DNA from: Phialocephala subalpina | Taxonomy: Eukaryota; Ascomycota; Leotiomycetes; Helotiales; Mollisiaceae | Length of the DNA stretch: 64,000 bases | Reading direction: 5' to 3' | Assembly (NCBI GenBank): GCA_900073065.1 | Contig: FJOG01000016.1 | Location: 372,001-436,000 of the forward strand | Part shown: positions 51,931 to 63,478 of the stretch, piece after piece | Position numbering within the stretch: position 1 is the stretch's first letter | Layout: each line of letters opens with the position of its first letter | Notes under the pieces: generated by a model | The model's database searches: none | What the model was told of the DNA's origin: nothing | The model's input: only the letters and a program-made list of their open reading frames with translations | Made by a program: the position numbers and the translations under genes

Positions 51931-54900
51931 TTACTTGATAGGATTAAAATCCAAAACACTCTCCTGGATGGCATAATCCACTCTCCCGTTCCCATTCAAC
52001 GCCCTAACCTTCGCCTCCTCCCTCCTCAACTTCTTCCCCCTCTCTTCCGCCTCCACCCACTCCGCATGCCCGTTCCCATCACCATCCCCAACATCTTCTT
52101 GGTGACTCTTTCTCCTCTTCTGGAAACCGGCATACAGCGTCTCAATCTCATCATCTATCAATGTCGGTGCTCCTTTCCCGTCTCGATCAGCAGCTGCTGT
52201 GTTTTCAGCTAACTTGTTTTTCTTCTCGTTGGTATTTTCGCGTTGAAGAGGTGGGATTGAGGTGTCGGGTGGTATGACGCCGCCGGAGATGTTGGTCCCT
52301 GCTCCTACGGAGAGGGAGGCTTGGCGATTAGGGCTGGGTGCTGATTCCATGCGGGCGACGTCGTCGCTTGTTAGGCCGAGACTGCGGTTTAGAATACTGC
52401 TTGCGATTCCAGAACTCAGACTGGACCAGAGACCGCTTACACTTTGGCCGATGGTAGCGCCAATTCCAGAGACGCTGGCGGAGATGGTTTTCTTGGTGTA
52501 GGGAAGAGCTTGTGGTTTCATTGTTGACATTGCCGGGGAGATTAAGGGCTCGAGACGGTACGCAATAGGGTCAGAGGGGTGGAAGATGTTGTAAAGTTGG
52601 GCGGTTTTGGGGGAGGAGATGGTTAGTGGGAGGCCGGTGATGCTGGATATGTGGTCGCCGGTTGGAAAGTTAGATGCTGAAGCGGCGAGGAATGGGTCTT
52701 GCATGTAGTCTGGGTCCATCGGTGACTCAGCTGGAAGAGCGTCTTCTCTGTAGTGGCGTGCTAAGATATTCCTTCCCTTGAGCATTTGAAAGAGACCAAT
52801 TGGAGATCCAAGACAGTAAAAGTCTTCCACCTCGAAGTCAAAGTCGAGACTTTTTGGTTGATGCTTGCTTGGTTGGGGCGGCCGGCTCTTGTAAAGTTTT
52901 TGGTGAGCAGCAGAGCCATGAAGCTTAGGTTTCTCCCTTTGTCTGCAAAGGATATCGAACAGAATCGCAGAGCCTAAAGAATGGCCGACTAAGCTGATCT
53001 TGCCCTTGAAATCTGGGTTTCGCTCACAGAAGAGGCTGAAGATGCGATTTGCTTCTTCAAGGACAATCGTGCTGATGTGCTCTCTGTAAGCGCTTTGGTA
53101 GAGCAGAATATCTAGAGCTAGAAATTTGTCAACGCAAATCAATGTGAGTGAGAGCTCTCTGTCTTACCTAGATCAGTGATGAGAGAACGCACGAATGGCA
53201 CTCCTTCCACAGTGATATCCTCCAGGCTCGGATACTCCTCCTCTTCACCAAAAGCATCGCCAATATCATGCTCTCGCCGACTCTGTCTGACACTCTTCTT
53301 AGGAAAGTCAAGTAGATGCCGCCAACAAACCGGCAAGACTTGGACACGACAATTCTTGGGTAGCTTGTCAATCTCGGAATTCAGAGCTTGAAGATCTGCA
53401 CTGCTCCCATAGACACTTTTCAACGTCTTACGAAGCACGTTCACATCATGTATAAAATTGACTGATTCGGTTCTATAGGCTCGGTTAGCATCTTGGGATC
53501 AAAAATTAGGGGGTCACCGACCTCATGCCTAGCCTTTGACCGATGCCATGAGTGACAAGAATTAAGTGCTCGATCTCTCGTCCTTGATCTTCGCCATCAC
53601 GGTCATTGTAGTCGTTCTGAATCTCCTTCTCATCTCGCTTTCTCACAGCTTCTGCTTCCGATTCCTCATCTATCTCACCAGTCAACTGCCTCGCCGATTC
53701 TTGAATAGCATCAACTTCTGGTCGACTCGTACTAGGCGGAGCAGATCTTCTCTTCAGTAGCTTCTGCTGTCTTTCGTCTAGCTGAAGTGCAGGTACATCA
53801 GAGCCTTTAATTCCTGCAGTTGTAGGCGTTGAAGGCGTCTTGTCACCGGACGATTCCTTTGCTTTGCTAGTCGTAGGCGAGTAACCTCTTACAAGCTTAA
53901 CTCCACCCAGATAGCCACCACCTGCAAACTTCTGGTATACGGTACTGCTAACTCTTGACATGATGCTGTCAGCGGAGAGCCAGGCTACGTTGGCATCTTG
54001 ATATGTCACAATGGAATTCATATACGTGCCAAATAGACGGTAAGTTTGAGGTTGATGAGGGGGCATTGAAGCATCCTCGCTAAACTGCTGGCTTGCAGCT
54101 CGCAGATTCTCGGCAGAAGCTTTTGGTGTGAGCTCTCCAGACCCTGCCCGGCTACGACTGAAAGCTCCAGACATGGCCAAAGAACTAGGTGCCTCTCCTG
54201 GTTTCATCGAAGCTGGCCTCGAAGATGTCTTCTCCGGAACTTTTGGGTATCGGAATGGCTTGACTTTCAGATATCCCTCCTCCAATTGCGCAGCCAGATT
54301 CTCATCACAGGGTCTCAAAGTCGACCCTTCTTGAAAGAACCAGGACCCTCGACGCACTTCGTAGATAGGACCCAGCCAGTACACCGGACATAACTCTCGC
54401 TCCTCGATATCGACATCGAATAGGAAATCCTCATGCACAGGTACTCTAACCTTCCCTCCAGCATGCTCGTCTTGACCTGCTTCATTCATGCTAGTATTTG
54501 GCCTCTTGCCAGCGCTTGATGCGGATGGTGCTGCTCCACCAATATCTCCGTCATCTTTTCGTCGAATGTCCTTGCTTGGGTCGTCAATCTCGTCTGCAAG
54601 CTTCTGGTATGCTGTTTCAATAGCTCGCGAATCGTGGTCGGAGAACGTAACGAACTTCTTCGGGGGAGGGGCAGGTTTGGTATCCTCTTGGTGGTTCTTC
54701 AGCAGCTTTGGTTTCCTCTTGGGAGACTGTTGTTCCAGAAGTCAGTTTTTGAACAGGCATTGGGGCGAGAAGGAAAATCAAAAAGTATACGCACATCCAC
54801 AGCATAAAACCATCTAGCATTCAACGGCGGACAATCAGGCGGGTATCTCTTCGAGCTCAATCCATGCCACCTTGGCGTGCTGTGATCCCCTCCATGTTGG

Positions 54901-55211
54901 TTCTTCAACCCAGACCCCTCTCCTGGAGCAGCAGCAATCTGCGGCTTTGGCGTCGATGACCTAGATCCTCCCCAGGGAGATATAGACTCCACAGCCGCAG
55001 TCAAGTAACTCTTCTCCGACTTCTCATTCTTCCCCAAATTCGAATTCTCGGAAGGCGTGGACTCCATCTCATCGGCTCGGTGGTCCAGCCGACCGGCCAC
55101 GCCTTTACTGTTAATCCAGCTGTAGGCGCCAGTGGTTTTGAGCAAGCTCTGTGGAATGTACTTCGGAACGTTCTTGGCGTGTTGGGCGAGGGTTTTGATG
55201 TACCCAGCCAA
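51931..55211 (-). CDS. DDHD-domain phospholipase A1-like protein (1037 aa)
   Basis: Four exons, 55211-54795, 54726-53522, 53472-53168 and 53117-51931. Introns are 54794-54727, 53521-53473 and 53167-53118, with all junctions in frame. The N-terminal part has motifs of intracellular PLA1 enzymes (LNARWFYAVD; CPVYWLGPIYEVRRGSWFFQ). A lipase strand HLILVTHGIGQRLGMR follows. The nucleophile elbow is GHSLG at residues 687-691, with Ser689 as the predicted catalytic serine. After it come the DDHD region (DFEVEDFYCLGSPIGLFQML; YNIFHPSDPIAYRLEPLIS) and a low-complexity tail. Yeast has one member, YOR022C/Ddl1, linked to mitochondrial phospholipid breakdown. Animal members act on phosphatidic acid and other lipids. 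Substrate and location here are inference. Confidence 0.9.
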
Positions 55212-55981
55212 CTTGACGATTATTGCTCGTTGGTTTTTTGAAAGTTAAAGGGTATGGTTGGGTGGGGAAGAATAATGGAAGGGATAGGACGGCAAGGTGC
55301 CTGAAAGATGTGGGGTCACGAATTCATGGTCGTAAGGACAGGAGGGTTGTGAAACGAAGAGGGGAGCATGTCGTTAATTTAGTTACATGCTCTTTATGTC
55401 CACATGCAAGATCCAAGATTCACATATGACGACGCGGCCGCTGGTTCTCGGGGATTGTATTGGCTGGAGCTTCGAATCACGTGGAGGTAATTGAGACTGC
55501 ATTTTATTCTCTTCCTTGCTTTCTTTGCGTCTCTAAATGATGTATATGGCGTTTGGGTACAAGTTGTTCTTGGGACATGCCTGTGTCGTGGTTCCAAAGA
55601 AACCACCGTGGCGACTCGTTCCTCAAGGCTTGTACCTACTGTGGAGCGGTGGCCCAACAAGGTTGCACAACTGCTAAAGGTACTTCTTTGTAAGAAGATG
55701 CAAGTTCAATGTTCCAGATCACAGGGCACAATAACAATCATTGGAGTTGCTAATAAATTAGATTTGCTAGGAATCAATGCAAAATTCTTGCAGAATCGAT
55801 GCCCCAAATTGAACGCATACTAATTGGCAACGCAGTAACTCCATGCATACAGGATGCCCAAACTTTCCAGATGATCACGCGCGCCAAGTAACAAGGCTAT
55901 GCTTTTGACCATTGACCATGCTTTCCCATGCCTTGCTTATTTGTCGATGCCCAGTACGCCAACGCCATTTTTGCAATCCGA
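55212..55981. other. Intergenic region, nothing recognised
   Basis: It lies between the start of the phospholipase gene (leftward) and the end of the antizyme gene (leftward). Open frames here are short and conflicting. It should contain the phospholipase promoter and the antizyme 3' region. Confidence 0.4.
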
Positions 55982-56912
55982 TCAAATTTCCATGCCTAAG
56001 AATAACCAATTGTCACTAGTGACATCCATTGCATTTGCCCACATGTCAAATGTTATCGATTCGAACCCGACCCATCTCAAGCTCTTCATGAAGGATTTCC
56101 GGTCGACTTCAGAGATAGAACGGTCCAAGCAAATGACTACTTGGGTAACTGCGAAGACTGTCTCGGCAAGCTCGATCAGTGCCATAAGACTATGTTTTGT
56201 TAGCGCTTGATATACGATCTTGAATTCCGCAGCATACCCTTGCTTCTGTTCTCTTTCAACGACCGAAGAATCGAAGAATACAAATAGAGACTTGGTGTCT
56301 CCATTCCCTCCCACGAATCCTCGGAAGCTGCATCCGCCTGCGTAGTCCCAGACTTCAATCCAAGCATCAATTGGCTGACCCTGCCAACTTGGAAAATAGT
56401 TGTTATCCACATCCAACCTATCGTCAGGAGGTGAATGTGCGTTCGCACCCATACCGATTGAGCCATTATTCGATGTATGTCCTTCGTCACCAAGGAAAAC
56501 ATCTTTCATGGTCTCGCAGAAAAGTCTCTCACACTTTTCCCGGATGTGGTACGCTGCCCCCTCTTTACGGCCTGTTCTCCTGCCATCGTTGTCGCGCTTT
56601 CGGGTCGAATTCTTGGAGATGAGCGCGAGCTCGTTGGCAGACGTGAGCGCCGCAAGAGGGGGACTTGACGGTGGAGATGGTATTCCCGAGCTGACCTCAG
56701 GCATACCACTTTGCCCCGCCGGCGCCGGTAGTGGAGTAACTTCAAAATGTCAGATGAAGGTTTGGAGGTAGGGCTGGGGGAACTTACTGGAAGCCGGTGA
56801 GAGACGCCGAGCGGTCGACGCAGTACGCAGAGGCGAGAATGTTGGCTTGACGGCCTACACTCTCGCCCTGACGATTACTACTACTATGACTTTGGTTTTT
56901 ACTGGGAGCCAT
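55982..56912 (-). CDS. OAZ1: Ornithine decarboxylase antizyme, needing a +1 ribosomal frameshift (about 293 aa)
   Basis: Exon 1 is 56912-56788 (MAPSKNQSHSSSNRQGES onward). An intron 56787-56740 (GTAAGT...TTGAAG) follows, then exon 2. In frame 0, exon 2 reads through KWYA and stops at TGA (56699-56697), giving 55 residues. Skipping one base at that point opens 238 further codons to 55982. This second frame carries the antizyme domain: IEVWDYAGGCSFRGFVG, KSLFVFFDSSVVEREQKQGY, LIELAETVFAVTQVVICLDR and SLRWVGFESITFDMWA. Antizyme binds ornithine decarboxylase, blocks it and sends it to the proteasome. High polyamines raise the frameshift, closing a feedback loop. A gene finder would probably call only the second frame, from the internal ATG at 56704, and miss the start. 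Confidence 0.9.
56697..56708 (-). promoter_or_regulatory. Programmed +1 ribosomal frameshift site of antizyme
   Basis: The minus-strand codons are TGG TAT GCC TGA. Shifting one base forward at the stop gives GAG GTC AGC, the start of the long open frame. The UGG-UAY-NCC-UGA pattern resembles the shift sites of other antizymes, such as UGG-UGY-UCC-UGA in animals. No tested stimulatory pseudoknot is claimed here. Confidence 0.82.
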
Positions 56913-57150
56913 TGCGATGGATTTTTGCCACGATTGCGTCGGTGAAGGGTTTGTGGGTGAGGTCGAAGGGATCTTCGGATCTGGTTGGCTGTGATCGGAA
57001 GCGCGAGGTTGTGGATTGTGGTTTCGAAGGTTTGAGGCTTTCGAGAGTGGTGTGCAGATGATCAGCGGTCAAGTTGCGATGGAAGATGTGTGGTGAAAGA
57101 GAGTCAGTTGAGGCTAGAAAACCAAGCGGGGATACTAGTCCACTTACCAA
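56899..57150 (-). other. Overlapping upstream open reading frame in the antizyme leader (83 codons)
   Basis: An ATG at 57150 opens a frame that passes through the antizyme start codon (56912-56910) in another frame and stops at 56899. If the transcript starts upstream of 57150, ribosomes beginning here could not also initiate at the antizyme ATG except by leaky scanning or reinitiation backwards. The peptide itself shows no family. Confidence 0.35.
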
Positions 57151-58206
57151 TCACGTGTGCCATACACCCAATTGAAGAGTCCACGTGGGTGACTAAGCCA
57201 AGATCGGCATAACTTGCTATGTTTCCCATTCATTCATTTGATCGGGTGTCCTTTCCTCATTATCCTTCCAAATCACCAGAATGGTGGCATCTCATGACTC
57301 AAGTTGTCGATGTATATGAGGAGGATACATTCATGTATCAAAGACGTGCTCTACTCTTACCATTTCTCTCCATATTCGTAGCCGTTGGGTACAGACGCAG
57401 ACGCTATTCTCGTTCCTCCAGTTTGGGCATTATCAGAACAGTTCTATTCGAAACATTCCAGCCGGTGATGTCTCCGAAAAGTACAGGATGATAGCCGTTA
57501 CTATGCGGCCCTGCTTGATAATGCTGTCAATAATCACATGGCACCTGATCACCGGTAAGCGCGGAGAGGTGAATCAGTCCATCCTCTCACAGTGTGTTTC
57601 ACCAAGATCCCGAGTCCACGGCAAGCGCCTCAAGTTGCTCAGCTATTCCCGCATAATCCGTCGGATTTGAGAATGAAAAGTATGCAAAGTAATAGAAGAG
57701 GATATATCATATGGATACTGTAGAGAAGGGTGTCTCCACATTCAGGCTGGAAAATTATTGCAGGGATCACTATCTTATCGCACTGCCGAAATGTCTTGCT
57801 TGGAGGGGAAAGCTGCAGCGGGTGTGCGAGGCTTGGAGAAGACCACCACACCGCATTCATGATGATCTACTGCTACATCGGACCACCACCACTCCTCACT
57901 TTCGTACATATGCCACTCACTCCCCAAACCCAAGGCGTGCGTGCCTTTTTCCCTCTTCTACAAAAGTGCAAGAATATGTGCAGATTTACCCCTCGATGAG
58001 AAGAGCTCAAGTGACTATTAACGTCACTGCGTGATTATGGTATGAGACTATGTGACTGACTGTTCAAGTCATCATCCAACCAGCACACCCCGCTCCATTT
58101 CTCTGATGTGTCTGGGAGCTAAGCTGACTGCTGTGCTTCCTTAAAGATCTCCCTGCCAAACGTCCCTATTCTCTCGAGCGCATACGCATCATACACTGGA
58201 ACTCAG
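57151..58206. other. Divergent intergenic region, no gene seen
   Basis: It lies between the leftward antizyme gene and the rightward Yippee gene and should hold both promoters. Open frames are below 110 codons and show no domain. Confidence 0.4.
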
Positions 58207-59145
58207 ATGGCATCCGAAACTCGACCTCCTTTCCCTACCTACCTGATCCCTACCTTCAACTTCCCTTTTCGCAGACGCTCAAAAGATACCCCACCACGGC
58301 GCGAGAGACAGCAGTCTACTTCCAGCACTGCTTCCGAGAATATCCCTTCACTGAGCAATTCACCTATCTCGTCTGCTACTACCTCACCTGCCTCTTCCCC
58401 TCCATCTCCACACTTCGTCCTCCCGCACCCCTCCACAAGCAAAGTAAAGGGGAAAGGCATACTCCATGAAGCTCTACAAGCTCTGCCATTTCCACGAACG
58501 GAGGAGGCAAAAGAAGACAAACCCCGTGTAACCCGCCTCCACCGCGCTCAACCGAATACTCTAAGATGCTCTACATGTGCAACAGACATTGCTCTCGCGA
58601 CGCAGATAGTCTCGAAAGGCTTCACGGGTCGACATGGACGAGCATACCTCGTTTCCGCTCCTCTCTCCCTATCCCAAGCCTCATACCCACCTCCCCGCCC
58701 AGACTCCAAAAACAAAGACCACGAATGGAGACCCTACGAACTCATCAATACCCGAACAGGCCGGAGTGTGAACCGAGAACTCTTAACAGGAATGCACGTC
58801 GTAGCAGACGTATCCTGTAACATCTGTGGGGTCACACTAGGCTGGAAATACGTCGACGCCAAAGAACAGAGCCAGAAATATAAAGTTGGGAAGTTTATCC
58901 TAGAGATGAAGAGAGTGGTGTTGAGGAGCGGGTGGGAAGATGTGGTGGAGGGTGAAGTAGATGAGCATGAGGTTGTAAGGGAGTATTTGGAGGAGGAAGG
59001 GGAGGGAGAGGAGGGTGGACCGGTGGTGTTTGATAGTGAGGATGAGGATGAGTGTGAGGATCTTTTTGCGGGGGTGTGGGATCCGGAGGTGGTGAGGAAG
59101 AGGAGGAGTAGGATGATTGGGGGATGGAAGAGGCGTGGTGATTGA
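58207..59145 (+). CDS. Yippee/Moh1-type zinc-binding protein (312 aa)
   Basis: A single exon of 312 codons. The N-terminal 110 residues are low-complexity and rich in Ser and Pro. The Yippee/Mis18 fold follows, with two zinc-binding CxxC pairs at C121/C124 (LRCSTCATDIA) and C204/C207 (VSCNICGVTLGWKY). Between them is an insertion of about 27 residues compared with the usual 52-residue spacing of Yippee proteins. Other signature pieces are GRHGRAYLV, TGRSVNRELLTGMHVVADV and YKVGKFILEM. The C-terminus is acidic, then basic (RKRRSRMIGGWKRRGD). Yippee relatives such as Moh1 and the GID-complex subunits are involved in growth arrest or ubiquitin ligase scaffolds. The role here is inferred from the family only. 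Confidence 0.85.
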   Translation: MASETRPPFPTYLIPTFNFPFRRRSKDTPPRRERQQSTSSTASENIPSLSNSPISSATTSPASSPPSPHFVLPHPSTSKVKGKGILHEALQALPFPRTEEAKEDKPRVTRLHRAQPNTLRCSTCATDIALATQIVSKGFTGRHGRAYLVSAPLSLSQASYPPPRPDSKNKDHEWRPYELINTRTGRSVNRELLTGMHVVADVSCNICGVTLGWKYVDAKEQSQKYKVGKFILEMKRVVLRSGWEDVVEGEVDEHEVVREYLEEEGEGEEGGPVVFDSEDEDECEDLFAGVWDPEVVRKRRSRMIGGWKRRGD

Positions 59146-61507
59146 GCTCCCCTTCTCTCCACCACCACACTGCCACTAAGACTTGAGGAGAGCGACACAG
59201 GGTGCCAAATTCTCCTCTTGTTCGGGCATTCAGGAATCGGCCTCACGGGTTTTGGAGGCACATTCGGCATTTAACATGAATATCAGAAAGAGGCAGCACA
59301 TATTTTGGTGGTTATTACGATCATGGGTACGGGTTTGGGCAGGTTTGGAGTCTTTGCATTTTCCACGGTAATCATGACCGGCAATAATGAGGTTGTTGAT
59401 GCCTAGAAGGAAGCGTCCACGGTGTTTTAATCTTGGCATGCTTTTGGGACAGGAACGGTTTACTCAGTTTGGCATATTATACCCCTTATTTAGTCACTTT
59501 GCATGAATAAATGAAATCATAATTTCCCTCATTGTATCTTGTATTGTCTGCTTCTTACTCTCTTCAGTTGGAGGGGTTTGGGTCTTGAATAGAACAAGTG
59601 AGACTGGTGGAGGAAAGGGGGCCGAAGCGAGGAGAAAGGGGGCGTCACGTGCTAGTATACAGGGCAGTGGGAAGGATGGGAGCTATAATTGTTTATTGCA
59701 TTCTTAGGCAATACTTGTTATGAATGTGCTCGACACTGGGATAGACATCCAGATGTCCTGCTTCCATGTTCTCTTTTAAAGCCATCATAATCTGAAGTCA
59801 AGCATGCGAGAAAACAGCTCATTCTCTTCTCATTTCAAAACTTCAACATGTAAAGGTCGAATGACACTTGACACCGAAAGTGGCACGTCTGAAAGATCTT
59901 TATGGGACGGAGCATAAATTTCCATGAGGAACTTCGTCTGCACCACAAAACTAAACATCACTCAGCGTGACGAAAACACTTTCTTCTTGGCCGGTCATCA
60001 GCCACGTTCCGTCCGGCAGTGTGCTGGTTCTTGATGACGGCGTTATTCACTAATAACGAGCACTTTTGTTCTTCACAAGAGGGTGTAAGCTTGTGCTAGG
60101 ATGACGTGAAAGCAAAGGTTTGGGAAGGGTTCCAGGACAGAGCGAAACATTTAGTGATCGGTTGCGTTTTCGTGGCAACCACAAGCAACTGCGGTTCTTA
60201 AGTTGGCTGGGCAGGTTGGAGTCCAGCCGGTGACCAAAAAGACAGAAGTCATGGCGACTGCAAGGTCACTTACGTCTCGGGTACGAAGCTGGGAGTCATA
60301 CCTCAGGAGGATGTCTGCACGTACAAATTTGGTGACTCCACGGCTGTGTATGATGGTTTGTAAAGGGAACGGAAGGTGGTTTTGGTTGTCTGTTCTATGG
60401 TGACTAGTTTTGAGGCTGGAAAGTTGTGGGAGAAGGTTAGGTATTCTACTGTAAAATGGATATTTGGGGTGCAAGTGATGATCAGGATCCCAAATGATTA
60501 GTGCATAACGGGCGTATCTTGCCATAGTGATGACTTGCGCGAAATGAAGTGCGAGAAAAGGCACAGGTCCGCTGAGATAGTTCAATGCTTGAGTAAAGAT
60601 GGTGTGGAGTGTACTGGAATGATAAGAGGGTCTGAAAGCTTGAGGAACACAGTTAGAATTTGCAGATAATTCTCAAGTTATATTTCTAATCACGGACAGA
60701 CCCCGCCATCGTTCTTGCCTTTGTATTCATACAGGTGGCGCGTGACTTCCATTCACAAATGTGTCCGTCTGTCAGATGCGGCTGGCCATCACATGAGTGG
60801 GAAAGGTAGGTACGGCCTATGGTCCCCCTCACGGAGCCATCACTTAACTAGCATACACACAGAGGCTCAATAATTGACTCAAAACCCGTTCTTAAAGCTT
60901 CCATAGACTCTCGATATAGTTCGCATCGTCTTCGAATTGTGCTTGTAAGATCATGGCTATATGGGAAGTGTTCTGATGGTGCTCAACGACTAAGCAGCCT
61001 CCAGCTGTCCAATCACCACGTCCGACGCGAAAACTGCCGCAGTGGTCTGAACGATCTCAAACGGTTAGCTGCTTTCACAGGCCTAAATCCCCCCAAAAAT
61101 TCTTCTTCACAATCCATATTATTATCCCCATCGATATCTTTATCCCACATCTTTACCTTCCCGCCATTGTCTCCCATTATTACCCAATATGCTTACCTAG
61201 CATTCTCAGAAGGTGCGTAGACCATCGCCTCTCGTCGTCCTTTCCTACCCTGGGCTGGATATTGTAGCTCTGTTGAATGCGGGGTGCGCTGACCTTTGCT
61301 CTTGCTGCAGGCTTCCATCTTAATCCTCCTCCATTCTTACTCCTCTTTCATCGCTCCGCCAAACCATCACTACCTTCATCATTATCTCGCCATCTTTATT
61401 GCTATTCTCATCCCGTCATCTTTATCCCTGTCTCCATCCTTATGACACGGTATGTTCGCTCTCCTTGATCTTCGATCCTCGACGCGAAGCATGGCTGCTA
61501 ACAGCTT
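59146..61507. other. Gene-poor stretch, nothing convincing
   Basis: A minus-strand frame at 60151-60585 (144 codons, MNYLSGPVPFLALHFAQVIT onward) is the longest and has a hydrophobic start, but it shows no domain. Two pyrimidine-rich segments at about 61100-61200 and 61310-61440 share CATCTTTATCCC-like words and may be duplicated promoter or leader sequence of the pseudogene that follows. Confidence 0.35.
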
Positions 61508-62130
61508 ATGCAGAACAAGGATTCGGTATCTGCTCTCTTTCAAGCGAAGGCAGAGACAAGGAAACGGAGCGCCCTTGGTAATTACAAACTCATGGTGGAT
61601 GCGGACCTTGACTGACTTGCTTGACAGGGCAATCCAACTTGGATCGAAAGCAGTTTACTTCCTTGGTAGCACGAGGGCCTCCTCAGGCCCAACAGTAAGT
61701 GGGACTACCCCTACACTGACTGTTATTCTCCACAACAAACCATGGCCTGGGGAGGTCTTCAACGCTTCCTCCTCGAATCTACACACCAATGGTATCACAT
61801 CTAGTAATACCCAGCCGAAAACTGAGCACCATCAACGGTCGCTCTTGGTTGGCTCTGCTGGCTGCGGAGAGCACCGTTGCACAATATATCGCATAGGCAA
61901 TGGATCTGCCGTACATCGAAGGAGACGAAGTACTACCTCACACTCCCTCACTCTATCTCGACTGACCAAGCATCCAGTTCCATCCGCAAATAAACGTTGA
62001 CAAGATGTCGAAAGGTATTCCCTTGACCGACACAGACTGATGGAACTGGTTAACCCGTCTCCGCGACGAATGTCTGGAACAACTCTCCTCCGGCTCGCAA
62101 GGTGTCGTCCTCACTTGCTCGGCACCTTGA
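61508..62130 (+). pseudogene. Decayed gluconokinase gene
   Basis: Gluconokinase features can be followed through several frames. After a possible leader exon pair (61508-61577, 61628-61694) the P-loop reads LLVGSAGCG. Two bases then seem lost at the lysine codon, and the next frame gives STVAQYIA. A TAG (61894-61896) interrupts it before MDLPYIEGDE. A proper intron (61930-61977, GTACTA...ATCCAG) leads to FHPQINVDKMSKGIPLTDTD. A TGA (62038-62040) stands where an Arg codon is expected, then WNWLTRLRDECLEQL and GVVLTCSA follow, ending at a TGA (62128-62130). The C-terminal third is missing. The family phosphorylates gluconate to 6-phosphogluconate. A frameshift in the ATP site plus stops and truncation make a functional product very unlikely. 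Confidence 0.72.
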
Positions 62131-62890
62131 CTCCCCGTTCGATTCATCCATCATCGCCAGTTCTGCTCACCAAAATGGCCCACTACATCTGGGACACTGC
62201 TCCATCCCATACCTCCGACAATGCCCCATCACTGAGTCAAACCCCATCTACCATCCCTGCAAGATCCCCGCTGAGCGTCAACCTTCACCACACTCTTCGT
62301 TCGTTTCGATCTTTGTCGTCCTTCCCAACCTTCACCGACCGAATCCTTCGAGTCTGGCAGAGAGCCGCTGCCAAGAAAGACCTCGATTTCATGCGCAAGA
62401 GTCTCTCCAGCGATAACGTTGGACATCACGTTATCATGACCGATGGTATTGACCCGGCAGCACGACAACCGCTCGTTACCAGCTCGGATGTCGATTGCTT
62501 CCGAGTCTGCTGAGCCTAATGAGTACCTTGCATCTCCATCATTCACGCTTGCAGAGGTCGAGGAGGTTACGGAGCACCAGAAGCCTCAGCAATCGACCAC
62601 AACAGCAAGCAGACCCAAGATAACGACGTCCCTTCTTCCAGACCTCCTCATCTCATTCTTGACACACAACTTTCGCTCGTTTCGATCTTTGTCGTCCTTC
62701 GCTGAATGCTCGTGTTCTCTGGAACCAGAAGGTACTGAAGGAGGAGGCCGCCCATCGTCAACTCCACCAAGAGGGTTTATGCGAGTGCGAGGTAATCTTT
62801 GATGCAGAGGAGCGAGAGGGACGTATGAGGCCACGAGGTAGCAAGAGCAAAGGCAAGAACAGAGAGTTCCCAAGATGGTATTCAGTAAGT
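62131..62890 (+). other. Unassigned coding-like fragments joined by frame changes
   Basis: After the gluconokinase remnant the plus strand has protein-like stretches in different frames. They are MAHYIWDTAPSHTSDNAPS and WQRAAAKKDLDFMRKSLSSD (frame ending 62513), SASESAEPNEYLASPSFTL (62443-62802) and LNARVLWNQKVLKEEAAHRQ (to about 62885, ending before a GTAAGT donor). A 24-bp direct repeat (TCGTTTCGATCTTTGTCGTC then CTTC) occurs at 62301-62324 and 62677-62700 in the same frame. The pieces may be parts of one decayed or intron-containing gene. No family is recognised. Confidence 0.3.
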
Positions 62891-63400
62891 CCTCGCTATT
62901 TTCCTTCTTTCGTGACCGATTAGCGTTGTGCCTTTCTTTGCTTACCAGCATCTCCCGATGATGCAGTTGGAGCGACAAGTAGACCGAATATTGCTGTCAA
63001 AGATTGAATTGCTATCATTGCCGCCGTTGTTATCGACGTGAGGCTTGATATGCTTGCCGTGTCAAATTTGCTCGTGTATCCTGTCAGTGATGCTGTGAAG
63101 TATGACGACCAGATTGTAATCGAGAAGTTCATTGCTCTCAATGCCACCGCCATTATCGGCGCGAGGCTTGTCAGCGGTGTTGCTGTTGTTGTAGACTCTT
63201 CTGCTTCCTGGTATTCGCTCCATGATGCTGTGGAAGTGAAGAGAATGTTTCGAAAATAATTGTGTTCTCGTCGATGACTCCAGTATGGATTGGGACTCGT
63301 CCCTGGAGTGCTGTGCGAGACGTAAACATATGCTCGAAATTGTTATAGCAAGCATGGGTTGTGGTATTATTTGCTTCCTGGTCTCCAGTAGATGTAATTA
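62891..63400 (-). other. Possible fragment of a membrane protein gene
   Basis: On the minus strand a continuous stretch reads STASWSEYQEAEESTTTATP then MAVALRAMNFSITIWSSYFT. Hydrophobic segments (ITTAAMIAIQSLTAIFGLLV) follow, ending near 62920. A competing frame at 63200-63300 reads GVIDENTIIFETFSSLPQHH, so an intron or frameshift is likely. Function is unknown. Confidence 0.3.
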
Positions 63401-63478
63401 CTGTTGAGGCCGGCCCCGCGTCGCCTGCTCATACTCCAAGCAACTTGCCTCAAGCGGAATTGAGCTTGTGTTCAAGAT

